A stretch of DNA of 61,546 nt from Oscillospiraceae bacterium (lineage in GTDB: Bacteria; Bacillota; Clostridia; Oscillospirales; Ruminococcaceae): NCBI GenBank assembly GCA_017532085.1, contig JAFXJT010000021.1:1-61546 (forward strand), written 5' to 3'. Made by a program: the position numbers and the translations under genes. Below, piece after piece: positions 16,399-25,819 of this stretch (the first letter of the stretch is position 1; the number at the start of each line of letters is the position of its first letter). A model generated the notes under the pieces. It was not told the DNA's origin. It searched no databases and worked only from the letters and a program-made list of their open reading frames with translations.

Positions 16399-18621
16399 TT
16401 ATCGGATATGCCTTTTGGATTCTAAACGGATGGTGCGCAGCCGCAAAGCATTCAGCAATACCGAAACAGAACTGAAGCTCATGGCAGCTGCACCGAACAT
16501 CGGGTTGAGCAGGATATGGAACAGCGGATACAATACACCCATGGCAACAGGAATGCCCAGACAATTATAGCCGAATGCCCAAAACAGATTCTGCTTGATA
16601 TTTTGCACGGTACAACGACTCAGATGCAGTGCAGTCCGGATCAAGGAAAGCTCCGGACGCATGAGCACAATATCAGCACTTTCCATTGCTACATCGGTAC
16701 CCGATCCCATGGCAACACCAATCTCTGCCTGCACCAAAGCGGGAGCATCGTTCATACCATCGCCCACCATCATCACACAGCGTCCCTGCTGCTGCAATTG
16801 TGCAATCACATTGGTCTTATCACCCGGCAGCACTTCGGCATAAAACTCAGTAATCCCGATTTGCTTGGCGATGGCTGCGGCCGTTGCCTGATGATCACCG
16901 GTAAGCATGACAATACGAAGACCATCCTCTTGGAGCGCATGTATCGCATCCACAGCATCCGGTCGGAGCGTATCGGCAATGGCAGCAGCACCGACGTAAC
17001 TGCCGTCGACAGCACATAATACAGGCGTTGCGCCCTGTGCAGTGATTTGCTCTACTATAGTTTGCGGTATCATGATTTCATGCTCTTTCAGATAGCGGAC
17101 ACTGCCTGCCAGCACAGATTTTCCATGCACCTCGCAGTGCACTCCCAGACCGGTATCCGCTTGGAAGGCGGTACATGCCGGAACAGCATACCCCCGTAGA
17201 TTCGCTTCCTTGACAATGGCACGCGCAAGCGGATGCTCTGATCGAAGCTCTGCGGCAGCAAGAAGCGTCAGCAAAGTCTGTTCGTCTGTCTGATAGGGAT
17301 AACAAGCACACACCGCCGGCGAACCGACAGTCAGTGTGCCGGTTTTATCCAGCACTATCGTATCCACATGATGTGCCAGCTCCAGCGTATCGCCGCCACG
17401 AAACAGAATGCCCAAGGATGCGCCTCGTCCGGTAGCGGTTAATATGGCAGTGGGTGTCGCAAGACCCAGCGCACAGGGACAGGCAATCACCAGCACTGAG
17501 ATAAAAATCTGCAATACAAACTGTGCAGATTTTCCATTGATCGCCCAAAATACAGCCGCCAGAGCCGCCAAGCCAATGACCGTGGGGACAAAAATGCCGG
17601 ATACACGATCGGCAAGACGAGCAATGGGCGCTTTTCGTCCTTGCGCTTCTTCCACCAGCTTGACCATCTGTGCCAGCGCTGTATCAGCACCAACCTTGGT
17701 GGCTCGGATGGTAAGCGTACCGTTGCCGTTCAGCGTTCCTCCAAACACGGCATCACCTACGGATTTATCCACAGGCAGACTTTCTCCTGTCAGCATGGAT
17801 TCATTGATCGCAGAGCTGCCTTCTGTCACAACGCCGTCAGTGGGGATTTTTTCTCCGGGACGCACCAGCAGCAGATCGTCGATTTTGACCATTTCCACTT
17901 TCATCTGGATTTCATTGCCATCCCGCAGCACGGAGGCAAGCTTGGGTGCCAGTGCAGAAAGCGCTCGAATGGCCTGTGCGGATTTAGATTTGGCTCCTGA
18001 TTCCATCATTTTGCCAAAGGTAATCAATGTCAAGATTCCGGCAGCAGATTCAAAATAGAGCTGATGCACAAAGGATAGGTCGCCTCCGGCGATCTGAAGC
18101 ATGGCATAGAGACTGTATCCCAGCGCCGAAATGGTGCCCATGGCAATCAGACTGTCCATATTGGGACTTGCCTGTAAAAGATTTCGGATGCCGGCTCGGT
18201 AAAAAGGAAAGCCGAGAATCACAGAGGGCAACGTCAAGAACAGTTGTGCAAACGCATATTGCATCGGAGATATGGCTGGATCTAAAAAAGCAGGCAACGG
18301 CATCCCCAGCATATGACCCATGGTCAGAATCATCAGCGGAACCGTAAAAGCAACGGATCCGATCAATCGGCGCTTAAGTATTTGCTGCGCCGTCAGCTTT
18401 GGCTTTTTTGTATCGGGATACGGCAGCTGAAAGCCTAAGGCTTCTACCGTTTCACGGATCTTGGCTTCCGTGATAACCTCCGGAGTATACTCCACCGTCA
18501 GCTGTTCTGTGGCAAAATTCACGGATGCGGAAGCAATCCCCTCCTGCTTGCGCAAACGACGCTCAATACGTGCGGCACAGGCAGAACAGGTCATACCTAC
18601 AACCGGAAAGCGTTGTTCCAT
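16399..18621 (-). CDS. copA: Copper-type P1B-ATPase (CopA-like exporter)
   Basis: 740 residues. A single N-terminal heavy-metal-binding domain carries [12 protein letters not shown] (about 9-20). Then come eight membrane helices with the Cu+-type Cys-Pro-Cys ([15 protein letters not shown]), the phosphorylation motif DKTGTLT, the HP motif in SEHPLARAI, and [12 protein letters not shown] of the hinge. P1B-1 ATPases export Cu+ from the cytoplasm. Start: the ATG at 18621 follows GAGGGA; the ATG at 18633 overlaps that site. No CsoR or CopY regulator is adjacent. Ag+ is a usual second substrate. Confidence 0.9.
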   Translation of the reverse strand: MEQRFPVVGMTCSACAARIERRLRKQEGIASASVNFATEQLTVEYTPEVITEAKIRETVEALGFQLPYPDTKKPKLTAQQILKRRLIGSVAFTVPLMILTMGHMLGMPLPAFLDPAISPMQYAFAQLFLTLPSVILGFPFYRAGIRNLLQASPNMDSLIAMGTISALGYSLYAMLQIAGGDLSFVHQLYFESAAGILTLITFGKMMESGAKSKSAQAIRALSALAPKLASVLRDGNEIQMKVEMVKIDDLLLVRPGEKIPTDGVVTEGSSAINESMLTGESLPVDKSVGDAVFGGTLNGNGTLTIRATKVGADTALAQMVKLVEEAQGRKAPIARLADRVSGIFVPTVIGLAALAAVFWAINGKSAQFVLQIFISVLVIACPCALGLATPTAILTATGRGASLGILFRGGDTLELAHHVDTIVLDKTGTLTVGSPAVCACYPYQTDEQTLLTLLAAAELRSEHPLARAIVKEANLRGYAVPACTAFQADTGLGVHCEVHGKSVLAGSVRYLKEHEIMIPQTIVEQITAQGATPVLCAVDGSYVGAAAIADTLRPDAVDAIHALQEDGLRIVMLTGDHQATAAAIAKQIGITEFYAEVLPGDKTNVIAQLQQQGRCVMMVGDGMNDAPALVQAEIGVAMGSGTDVAMESADIVLMRPELSLIRTALHLSRCTVQNIKQNLFWAFGYNCLGIPVAMGVLYPLFHILLNPMFGAAAMSFSSVSVLLNALRLRTIRLESKRHIR

Positions 18622-18651
18622 ATGATCCCTCATTTCGTTTCAGATGGTCAT

Positions 18652-18680
18652 ATTATACCACATAAATTGCCGGGTTGCAA
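18652..18680 (-). promoter_or_regulatory. Promoter of the copA-like gene
   Basis: TTGCAA (18675-18680), 17-bp spacer, TATAAT (complement of 18652-18657). It lies back to back with the rightward promoter at 18690, with 9 bp between their -35 boxes. Confidence 0.75.
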
Positions 18681-18689
18681 GGTGAACGG

Positions 18690-18718
18690 TTGACAAATCC
18701 TGCTGTATGTGCTACACT
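18690..18718 (+). promoter_or_regulatory. Promoter of the small membrane protein/PRC-barrel pair
   Basis: TTGACA (18690-18695), 17-bp spacer, TACACT (18713-18718). Confidence 0.78.
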
Positions 18719-18769
18719 GTATATGCAAATTTACAATTATGTGATACTTACATCGGAGGTGCAAAAACG

Positions 18770-18988
18770 ATGAGTTACGAGAAAATGCTTGCAGCATTCT
18801 GGCTGCTGAACAACGTGAATGCCGGCGATGACACGCCTGTGGGATTGTATCTCGCCATTGGAGGCATTGCATTGCTGCTGATGATCGCTATGGCTGCGTC
18901 AAAGGTACTTTCAGAGAAAGAAAACAGAAAAAATCAGACGAAACATACAAAATCAAAGGATAGCCGGAAGGATTCTGAAACGGAGTAA
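18770..18988 (+). CDS. Small single-pass membrane protein, 72 residues
   Basis: The start ATG has GGAGGT 9 nt upstream. A short N-terminus with acidic GDDTP is followed by one hydrophobic helix (about 25-45) and a highly charged Lys/Glu/Ser tail of about 25 residues. There is no cleavable signal. It is the first of two genes on its own promoter, followed by a PRC-barrel protein 60 nt downstream. I do not recognise the family. Its shape resembles the anchor end of a sortase substrate, but nothing is attached in front of it. Confidence 0.7.
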   Translation: MSYEKMLAAFWLLNNVNAGDDTPVGLYLAIGGIALLLMIAMAASKVLSEKENRKNQTKHTKSKDSRKDSETE

Positions 18989-19048
18989 GTCTGATGCTGC
19001 GATAAATCGGCGCATTGCTGCATATATATCATTTTGAGGTGATGCAGG

Positions 19049-19399
19049 ATGCGGCGCAGGATTTCCCATCTGCGGCAGTTGGAGCTGATTGATATCCGCA
19101 CGGGAGAACGGCTTGGATTTGCCGATGATTTTGCTGTGGATACGGAAACCGGCAAATTGCTTGCCATAATCCGTTATGGCAAGGAACGCTGCTTTGGCTT
19201 GTTTGGCAGAGAAAAAGATCATGAGCTTCCGTTTTCCTGCGTCAGGCAAATTGGACGACAAATCATCCTGCTGGATTCGGGGCAGCCCTATGAACAGGAT
19301 GCAGCAACGGATCCTCTGTTGGCCAAGGATCCGTTAGCACCTTATTATACTGATCATCCGGCTGATAAAAAGCATAGCCGATATCATTGGCTTTCATAA
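19049..19399 (+). CDS. PRC-barrel protein of the YlmC/YmxH type
   Basis: 116 residues; ATG 7-8 nt after GAGGTG. The N-terminal 75 residues match the YlmC/YmxH pattern: strand ELIDIRTGERLGF, an ETGKLLAII turn, the glycine-rich FGLFGREKDHELPF, then IGRQIILL. A polar tail of about 40 residues extends beyond the usual family length of about 80. YmxH-type proteins are common in spore-forming Firmicutes and poorly characterised. It is co-transcribed with the small membrane protein. Confidence 0.78.
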   Translation: MRRRISHLRQLELIDIRTGERLGFADDFAVDTETGKLLAIIRYGKERCFGLFGREKDHELPFSCVRQIGRQIILLDSGQPYEQDAATDPLLAKDPLAPYYTDHPADKKHSRYHWLS

Positions 19400-19406
19400 A
19401 ACGAAG

Positions 19407-19448
19407 AAAGCTCCTCCTGCTGTTTTGTGCAGCAAGAGGAGCTTTTTT
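19407..19448. terminator. Bidirectional terminator between the PRC-barrel and P-type ATPase genes
   Basis: AAAGCTCCTC (19407-19416) with GAGGAGCTTT (19436-19445), extended by TGCTG/CAGCA, then T-run on the plus strand. On the minus strand T-rich sequence also follows. Confidence 0.85.
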
Positions 19449-19471
19449 GCTTTGTTTTAGCACTGTTTAGA

Positions 19472-22108
19472 TTATTTGAACATCACTTTGCGTTCAATCG
19501 CCTTGACGATTTCAACAATAGGAACAATCAGTGCGGCAAGACCGATGCCAATAAGATACTGTACCGGTTCAAGTGCTACCAACGAGAAGATGCTCTGCAA
19601 TCCGGGAATCAGCAGCAGCGGAACAGTCAGCAGCACAGACAATCCGATAGCACCCAGCATCGCACGATTGTGGCTGTGCATGGTGAACACCGAACCATAA
19701 AGACTGCGCATATTCCATGCATGGAACATTTCACAGAAAGAAAGGGTCAAAAATGCCATGGTATCGCCGGCTTCAGGACTGGTCTGTGCACCGACGACAT
19801 AGGCTGCAAGGGTCAATGCGGCAATCACCGCACCCTGCCAAAGCAGATTGATTCCCATGCCTTCTGCAAAAATATGGGTGTTGCTGCTGCGGGGCTTTCT
19901 GTTCATGATGCCTCGCTCGGCAGGTTCCATGCCCAAAGCAATCGCAGGGAAGGTATCAGAGATCAAATTGATCCACAGCAGATGCACAGGCTGGAAAATC
20001 GTGAACGGACCTCCGGTAAGACTGCCAAGACCAATGGTTGCAATCAGAATACACAACACCTCACTGAGGTTGCTGGAAAGCAGGAACTGAATGGCTTTTC
20101 GAATATTGTCATAGATCCGGCGGCCTTCCTCCACAGCATTGACAATGGTAGCAAAGTTATCATCTGCCAACACCATATCGGCCACATTCTTGGTTACATC
20201 CGTACCGGTGATGCCCATACCAACGCCAATATCTGCGCTCTTGATGGAAGGCGCATCATTCACGCCATCACCGGTCATAGCGGTTGTTTTGTGCTGTTTT
20301 TTCCATGCATTGACGATTCGCACCTTATGTTCGGGCTGCACACGGGCATAAACACTGTAATCGGCAACATGTTTTTCAAATTCCTCATCGGGAATCTGAC
20401 TCAGCTCGGCGCCGGTGAGTGCCTTCTGGCCCTCCTTCAAAATACCCAGCTCGGTTGCAATAGCCACTGCAGTATCCTTATGGTCGCCCGTAATCATAAT
20501 GGGACGGACACCGGCACTGCGGCAAAGATCAATGGCAGGCTTGACTTCAGGACGAACAGGATCAATCATACCGGTCAGACCAATATAGATGAGATCCTGT
20601 TCCAATGTTTCAGGATTGCTGTCAGCAGGCAGATCGGTATGCTCACGATAAGCCGCCAGCAATACACGCAGTGCCTGATCCGCCATTTCTTTATTGGATT
20701 TCAAAATACGGGTACGGTCTGCATCGGTCATAGGACGAACCGTACCGTTTTCACGGATACGGGTACAGCAGCGCAGCGCCTCATCGGGAGCACCCTTGGT
20801 ATACTGTACATAGCCCTGTTCGGTCTTGTGTACTGTAGACATCATCTTACGCATGGAATCAAAAGGAGCTTCCATCACACGAGGTGTTTGTGCTTCCATT
20901 TCATATTTGCGCAAGCCAAGGGTATTGGCATAGCTGACCAAAGCAGCTTCAGTCGGCTCACCGGTGACACTGCCGTCGGTATTGAGCACAGCATCGCAGC
21001 AGAGTGCCATTGCACGAGCCAGCAGCTCTTCCTCGTCAGCAACATGCTTGGTAACGGTCATTTTATTCTGCGTCAGTGTACCGGTCTTATCGCTGCAGAT
21101 GATCTCGGCACAGCCCAGCGCCTCCACGGCAGTGAGTTTACGGATCACCGCGCTGCGCTTGGACATATTGGTCACGCCAATGGAGAGCACCACCGTAACA
21201 ACTGCAGCAAGACCCTCAGGAATGGCAGCAACCGCAAGGCTGACCGAAAGCATAAAGGATTCCAAGAATGCAGGCATCGTCAGCTGACCGCCCTGCACCA
21301 GAATACGTACCACATTCAGTCCCAGAATAAAAATACAAATTCCCAATACGGCAAAGGACAAAATCTTACTAAGCTGATTCAGCTTTTTCTGCAGCGGAGT
21401 ATCATCATCATCGGCAGTCGCAATTGCAGTGGCAATCTTACCCATTTCGGTCTGCATACCGGTAGCCACCACAACCGCCTTGGCTCTGCCGTATGCAATG
21501 GTAGAGCCCATATACAGCATATTGCGGCGATCACTCAGCGGCACTTCATCGCCATGCAATACATCGCTGATCTTTTCGGAAGGTACACTCTCACCGGTGA
21601 GAGCAGCTTCCTCGGATTTCAGCGCAGCACATTCCAGAATACGGCAATCGGCAGGTACGCTGTCGCCGGCTTCCAGATTGATTACGTCACCGATCACAAG
21701 CTCAGCGCTTGCAACCAGTTTCGCATCGCCGTCACGCAGCACCTTGCTCTGGGCAGCGCTCATAGCCTGCAATGCCGCAATGGCAGCTTCGGCTTTATTT
21801 TCCTGATATACGCCTAAAACAGCATTGGCAATTACAACAAACAAAATGATGAAGGCATCGGGCTCCAGATGGCCTTCAGCGACGATGCCGGTCATGGCAG
21901 AAACCACTGCAGCCACGATCAGCACAAGAATCATAGGATTCTTGAATTGCTCGACGAACCGTGCCAGCAGCGACTTTTTGGGCGGCTCCTCCAATCGATT
22001 GGGGCCGTTGGCTTTCAGACGTTCGGCAGCTTCCTGTGAGGATAGACCGGCCTCGGTACTCTTGACCTCGGCAAGCACCTCATCGGTTGAAACCAGATAA
22101 TGCTTCAT
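19472..22108 (-). CDS. P2-type cation ATPase (Ca2+/Mn2+), under an Mn2+ riboswitch
   Basis: 878 residues from the ATG at 22108 (AGGAAAGGAAC upstream). It has an N-terminal cation-ATPase domain (LSSQEAAERLKANGPNRLEE), TGES loop (ALTGESVPSEK), the phosphorylation motif ICSDKTGTLTQNKMT, nucleotide-binding KGAPDE, hinge MTGDGVNDAPSIKSADIG and four C-terminal helices. Helix 4 has AAIPEGLAAVVT, like the PEGL motif of PMR1/SERCA pumps. The overall type suggests Ca2+ export, but the yybP-ykoY riboswitch upstream points to Mn2+ detoxification, as known for L. lactis YoaB. Confidence 0.92.
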   Translation of the reverse strand: MKHYLVSTDEVLAEVKSTEAGLSSQEAAERLKANGPNRLEEPPKKSLLARFVEQFKNPMILVLIVAAVVSAMTGIVAEGHLEPDAFIILFVVIANAVLGVYQENKAEAAIAALQAMSAAQSKVLRDGDAKLVASAELVIGDVINLEAGDSVPADCRILECAALKSEEAALTGESVPSEKISDVLHGDEVPLSDRRNMLYMGSTIAYGRAKAVVVATGMQTEMGKIATAIATADDDDTPLQKKLNQLSKILSFAVLGICIFILGLNVVRILVQGGQLTMPAFLESFMLSVSLAVAAIPEGLAAVVTVVLSIGVTNMSKRSAVIRKLTAVEALGCAEIICSDKTGTLTQNKMTVTKHVADEEELLARAMALCCDAVLNTDGSVTGEPTEAALVSYANTLGLRKYEMEAQTPRVMEAPFDSMRKMMSTVHKTEQGYVQYTKGAPDEALRCCTRIRENGTVRPMTDADRTRILKSNKEMADQALRVLLAAYREHTDLPADSNPETLEQDLIYIGLTGMIDPVRPEVKPAIDLCRSAGVRPIMITGDHKDTAVAIATELGILKEGQKALTGAELSQIPDEEFEKHVADYSVYARVQPEHKVRIVNAWKKQHKTTAMTGDGVNDAPSIKSADIGVGMGITGTDVTKNVADMVLADDNFATIVNAVEEGRRIYDNIRKAIQFLLSSNLSEVLCILIATIGLGSLTGGPFTIFQPVHLLWINLISDTFPAIALGMEPAERGIMNRKPRSSNTHIFAEGMGINLLWQGAVIAALTLAAYVVGAQTSPEAGDTMAFLTLSFCEMFHAWNMRSLYGSVFTMHSHNRAMLGAIGLSVLLTVPLLLIPGLQSIFSLVALEPVQYLIGIGLAALIVPIVEIVKAIERKVMFK

Positions 22109-22179
22109 ACTTGCTTGTTCCTTTCCTGCAAATGTAATCGGATGGCTTGCGAACCGCAGCGGTTGAGATGGCAAACAAC

Positions 22180-22226
22180 AAAAAAGACCTCCGCTCCGGC
22201 TTACATGAAAAACCAAAGCGAAAGTC
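22180..22226 (-). terminator. Expression-platform terminator of the Mn2+ riboswitch
   Basis: A 14-bp stem including G-T pairs (22186-22199 with 22213-22226) is followed on the minus strand by TTTTTT (complement of 22180-22185). Its 5' arm contains the aptamer's conserved GACTTT. Confidence 0.82.
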
Positions 22227-22325
22227 TTGCCAATTCTATTTCACGCGGCTGCATGAATGATTCCATACAGCGCCTTGACGCAATGAAATCCGTCGTATTA
22301 CGCCGGCGGCTACTCCCTGTTCGCA
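22186..22325 (-). ncRNA. yybP-ykoY (manganese) riboswitch with overlapping terminator
   Basis: On the minus strand the leader has the two conserved blocks of this class: GGGAGTAGC (complement of 22309-22317) and TTGGCAAGACTTTCGC (complement of 22217-22232), separated by a variable hairpin region. GACTTTCGCTTTGG (complement of 22213-22226) can pair over 14 bp with CCGGAGCGGAGGTC (complement of 22186-22199), followed by a T-run. Aptamer and terminator therefore compete for the same strand, so Mn2+ binding should switch the ATPase on. Confidence 0.85.
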
Positions 22326-22334
22326 ATAGCATAT

Positions 22335-22363
22335 ACTATACCATATTCTCCCGTAATTGTCAA
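22335..22363 (-). promoter_or_regulatory. Promoter of the Mn2+-riboswitch P-type ATPase
   Basis: TTGACA (complement of 22358-22363), 17-bp spacer, TATAGT (complement of 22335-22340), about 220 nt before the start codon. Confidence 0.82.
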
Positions 22364-22518
22364 TATTTTAGGAAAGATTTCATCAGTTTATTCGTACCGC
22401 TCAGATTTCAGCATCAATTTTTCGTTGATTTTGCTTGATTGCGCACGCCGGATTTGTGAATAACAGGCAGCGAAAGAGGGTATACTTGGTAGCGAACATG
22501 CAAAGGAGGCGTATCAAT

Positions 22519-23682
22519 TTGCAGATGACAACGGATCACACGGATCGGCTGCTGCTTGAGGAGGACGGTTTGCTTTCCGGCAGAATTACACCGGAAAGCG
22601 CAATGAGGCTGGGAGCAGTGCTGGCAGAGGCTTCTGCACGCTGTATGATCGGATTTTCTCCCGATTCTGCCTTTGCTCGTGCCGTGGCATATACCGTATG
22701 CGGTGCGGCAGCCGCAGCGGGCGGACAAACGGTTTTGGTACCGGATTGTATCCCCATTGAACTCGGAGCTGCATCCATTGCAGATGATTGTGATATGATT
22801 CTGCATATTGATGAGGCGAGAATGCGTATGTTTGCACGAGGCCTGCTGCCCTTGACCGGCATACAGACAGAGATTCTGACAACAGGCAAAAAAACAGGCT
22901 GGCTGCAGCGAACCGAATACGGCAGCACAGCAGATGGAGAAGGTCTGCGTATGCTGTATCCCAAAGAGGTGCTGCGCCGTTTGCCTTCAGCGCTGCGGGG
23001 GATGCCCGAAATCAGCACCGCTGCTCCGAGGCTGTATGCACTGTGTCAGCGATTGTTTCGGGGCGGAAGAGGCGAATTGCTCACCTTTCAAATGTCAGGA
23101 GACGGCAGGAGAGTTTCACTATATACCGAAAAAACCGGATGGGTTTTCTATGAACGGCTGCTGCTTCTTTTGGCGGGACAGTATTTTGCCGAGGGCAGAG
23201 ATGCTGCCTTGCCCTATTGGATGCCTCGTGCAGCAGAAGAGCTTGCTGCAAACTATCATCGCAGGGTACTGCGATACGCTTCCGCCTCCGACGGCACCGA
23301 TGCGGAAGCCAGAGCCTTGGCATTGCGGCAGGGAATCACATTGGATGCAGCAGTGCTCTGTGCTGAGTTTTTGCGTATGTATGCCGAGCATGATGGTTCA
23401 CTGACCGAATGGCTTGCGCAGCTTCCCAACAGTCATACTGTGCGGCGCATCGTAAAGCTCTCCGGAGCGGAGGACTCCACAGGAGTTGCAAAGCGCTGTT
23501 CGGCACAGGGACAGTGGAATACACATTGGACAGCCGAAGGTGTGATTGCAGAGGATGCCAGAGGACAGGCATTGCTGCGTCCATCCCGCAGCGGTAGAAG
23601 CCTTACTTTATGGGCCGAAGCCCAAAGTATGGAGCTGGCTGCTGAACTTGCAGGGGATCTTACAGCGCTGCTGGAGCAATAA
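22519..23682 (+). CDS. Phosphohexomutase-like protein lacking a recognisable active site
   Basis: 387 residues from a TTG (22519) 9 nt after AAAGGAGG; the ATG at 22525 is 15 nt away, so TTG is preferred. The N-terminus (DGLLSGRITPESAMRLGAVL) and an early GFSPDSAFARAVAYTVCGAA stretch resemble domain I of phosphoglucosamine/phosphomannomutases. The C-terminus (LLRPSRSGRSLTLWAEAQ) resembles their domain IV phosphate-binding loop. The catalytic phosphoserine loop (S-x-S-H-N-P) and the metal-binding DGD motif are not seen, and the protein is shorter than the usual 450 residues. It may be a catalytically dead relative with a regulatory or structural role. It lies alone before rnj. Confidence 0.65.
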   Translation: MQMTTDHTDRLLLEEDGLLSGRITPESAMRLGAVLAEASARCMIGFSPDSAFARAVAYTVCGAAAAAGGQTVLVPDCIPIELGAASIADDCDMILHIDEARMRMFARGLLPLTGIQTEILTTGKKTGWLQRTEYGSTADGEGLRMLYPKEVLRRLPSALRGMPEISTAAPRLYALCQRLFRGGRGELLTFQMSGDGRRVSLYTEKTGWVFYERLLLLLAGQYFAEGRDAALPYWMPRAAEELAANYHRRVLRYASASDGTDAEARALALRQGITLDAAVLCAEFLRMYAEHDGSLTEWLAQLPNSHTVRRIVKLSGAEDSTGVAKRCSAQGQWNTHWTAEGVIAEDARGQALLRPSRSGRSLTLWAEAQSMELAAELAGDLTALLEQ

Positions 23683-23703
23683 TCAATGCCCATTCTGTTT
23701 CAT

Positions 23704-23727
23704 GCCGTGTTGCTTCTCAAACACGGC
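23704..23727 (+). other. Hairpin after the phosphohexomutase-like gene
   Basis: GCCGTGTT (23704-23711) pairs with AACACGGC (23720-23727). No T-run follows, so it is at best a weak terminator or a transcript-end stabiliser. Confidence 0.4.
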
Positions 23728-23754
23728 GTTACATCTGGATTCTCTAAAAAGTCC

Positions 23755-23783
23755 TTGACTTTTTTGCGTTTTTATCGTATACT
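23755..23783 (+). promoter_or_regulatory. Promoter of the rnj-gdpP gene block
   Basis: TTGACT (23755-23760), 17-bp T-rich spacer, TATACT (23778-23783). Confidence 0.8.
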
Positions 23784-23874
23784 AGTATCTGTATGATTAT
23801 GTCCGGAAATCAATCTGTTTTTCTGCACAAAAAAGTGTTATGGCAGAAAAACTGCAAGAAAGAGAGGTAACCAT

Positions 23875-25782
23875 TTGAATAGAAAACCCACTCATCCCAA
23901 TCATTCCACCTCTGCAGCTGCCGGAGGACATCGAAATACTAATCGGAAAGCTCGAAACGGAATTCCGATTGCCGCTGTCGGACGCAAGTTTTTCCCCGGC
24001 GAAATGAATCCGGATAAAACGGAAAAAAAGCAGCGCAAATCGGAACAGCTTCCTGTCATTGCGAAAAAAGCATCTGCAGAATTCAAAGAACCAAGGGATC
24101 GAAATCATACCGAGCGAGCCAAAACACCGGTTCGGATCATTCCGTTGGGCGGCTTAGGCGAAATCGGCAAAAACATGACTGTAATCGAATGTGCCAATGA
24201 TATGTTTATCATTGACTGCGGTCTTGCATTTCCCGATGCGGAAATGCTGGGCATGGATCTGGTCATTCCCGATTTTACTTATATCGAGAGAAATGTGGAG
24301 CGTCTGCGCGGCGTAGTGCTCACGCACGGCCACGAGGATCACATCGGAAGTCTTGCCTATTTGCTGAAAAAAGTCAATGTGCCGATTTACGGCACCTGTC
24401 TTACGCTTGCGCTGGTAGAATCCAAGCTGAAAGAGCATCAGTTAAACAACAGTGCTAAGCTCAATGTAGTAAAGCCGCGTCAGACTGTACGGATGGGCTG
24501 CATGGCAGTGGAATTCATTCATGTCAACCACTCCATCCCCGATGCGGTTGGTCTTGCTGTGCATACACCTGCCGGCGTGATCGTGCATACAGGTGATTTT
24601 AAGGTGGACTATTCTCCGATCAATGGCGGCATCATTGATCTGGCACGTTTTGGCGAGCTTGGCTCCAGAGGCGTGCTGGCACTGATGGCGGATTCCACCA
24701 ACGCCGAGCGTTCCGGCTCTACCCCCACAGAGCGCACCGTAGGCGAATCCTTTGAAAAACTGTTTGCCTCTGCTGAGGGCAGACGGATCATCATCGCAAC
24801 CTTTTCTTCCAACATTCACCGGATTCAGCAGATTATCGATTGCGCTGAGCGCTATGGCAGAAAAGTTGCGGTGTTCGGGCGCAGTATGGTCAATGTCATC
24901 AATATTGCAACGCAGCTGGGCTATTTGCAGGTAAAAAAAGGCACCATCATTGATATTGAGCTGATGAATCGGTATTCTGCCGATCAGATCGTGCTGATTA
25001 CCACCGGCAGCCAGGGCGAGCCGATGTCTGCACTGACTCGTATGGCAATGCATGATCACAAAAAGGTTGCCATTACACCGCAGGATCTCATTATCATATC
25101 CGCAACGCCGATTCCCGGCAATGAAAAATACGTGACCAGAGTGGTCAATGAACTGATGAAATCCGGCGCACAGGTCGTATATGAAAGAATGTATGAGGTG
25201 CATGTTTCGGGTCACGCCTGCCAGGAAGAGCTGAAGCTCATGCTGGCTCTGACCAAGCCGAAATTTTTCCTGCCTGTCCACGGCGAATATAAACATCTGA
25301 AAAAGCATGCACAATTGGCTCTGGAAATGGGAATGGCAAAGGAAAATATCATTTTGCCTGAGCTTGGCAATGTCATTGAAACCAATGGTGTACAAATGAA
25401 GGTCGTTTCGCAGGCACCTGCCGGCAGTGTGCTGGTGGATGGTCTCGGTGTAGGCGACGTTGGCGCAATTGTACTCCGTGACCGCAAGCATCTGGCACAG
25501 GATGGTCTGATTATTGTGGTCGTCGGCATTGATCGTGCCACAGGCGCTGTGGTTTCCGGTCCGGAACTGATCTCCAGAGGCTTTGTCTATGTGAGAGAAT
25601 CCGAAGAAATGATGGAAGGCGCTAAGCAGCAGATTCGGGATACTCTGGAAAACTGCAGTCTCGAACAGATGCGGGATTGGAACGGCTTGAAGCTGCAGCT
25701 GCGTGATGTGCTTTGTGATTATATCAAAACAGCCACTCAGCGTCGTCCTATGATTCTGCCAATCATTATGGAAATGGAATAA
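23875..25782 (+). CDS. rnj: Ribonuclease J
   Basis: 635 residues; TTG start behind AGAGAGG. A basic, low-complexity N-terminal extension of about 85 residues precedes the metallo-beta-lactamase core, as in many Clostridia. The core has IIPLGGLGEIGKNM, the zinc motif THGHEDHIG, HTGDFKVD and, in the beta-CASP domain, MADSTNAE and SGHA near the C-terminal HGEY motif. RNase J is a 5'-to-3' exonuclease and endonuclease central to RNA turnover in Gram-positives. It heads a run of housekeeping genes continuing to ftsH. Confidence 0.95.
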   Translation: MNRKPTHPNHSTSAAAGGHRNTNRKARNGIPIAAVGRKFFPGEMNPDKTEKKQRKSEQLPVIAKKASAEFKEPRDRNHTERAKTPVRIIPLGGLGEIGKNMTVIECANDMFIIDCGLAFPDAEMLGMDLVIPDFTYIERNVERLRGVVLTHGHEDHIGSLAYLLKKVNVPIYGTCLTLALVESKLKEHQLNNSAKLNVVKPRQTVRMGCMAVEFIHVNHSIPDAVGLAVHTPAGVIVHTGDFKVDYSPINGGIIDLARFGELGSRGVLALMADSTNAERSGSTPTERTVGESFEKLFASAEGRRIIIATFSSNIHRIQQIIDCAERYGRKVAVFGRSMVNVINIATQLGYLQVKKGTIIDIELMNRYSADQIVLITTGSQGEPMSALTRMAMHDHKKVAITPQDLIIISATPIPGNEKYVTRVVNELMKSGAQVVYERMYEVHVSGHACQEELKLMLALTKPKFFLPVHGEYKHLKKHAQLALEMGMAKENIILPELGNVIETNGVQMKVVSQAPAGSVLVDGLGVGDVGAIVLRDRKHLAQDGLIIVVVGIDRATGAVVSGPELISRGFVYVRESEEMMEGAKQQIRDTLENCSLEQMRDWNGLKLQLRDVLCDYIKTATQRRPMILPIIMEME

Positions 25783-25819
25783 GCAATATAAAAAAACCGC
25801 TCTGAAAGAGGGTGAAGGA

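Noticed and set aside
19427-21817. Long open frame on the plus strand opposite the P-type ATPase gene
   Set aside because: It has no RBS and no family motif, and its cysteine- and histidine-rich content is what the complement of a conserved gene produces.
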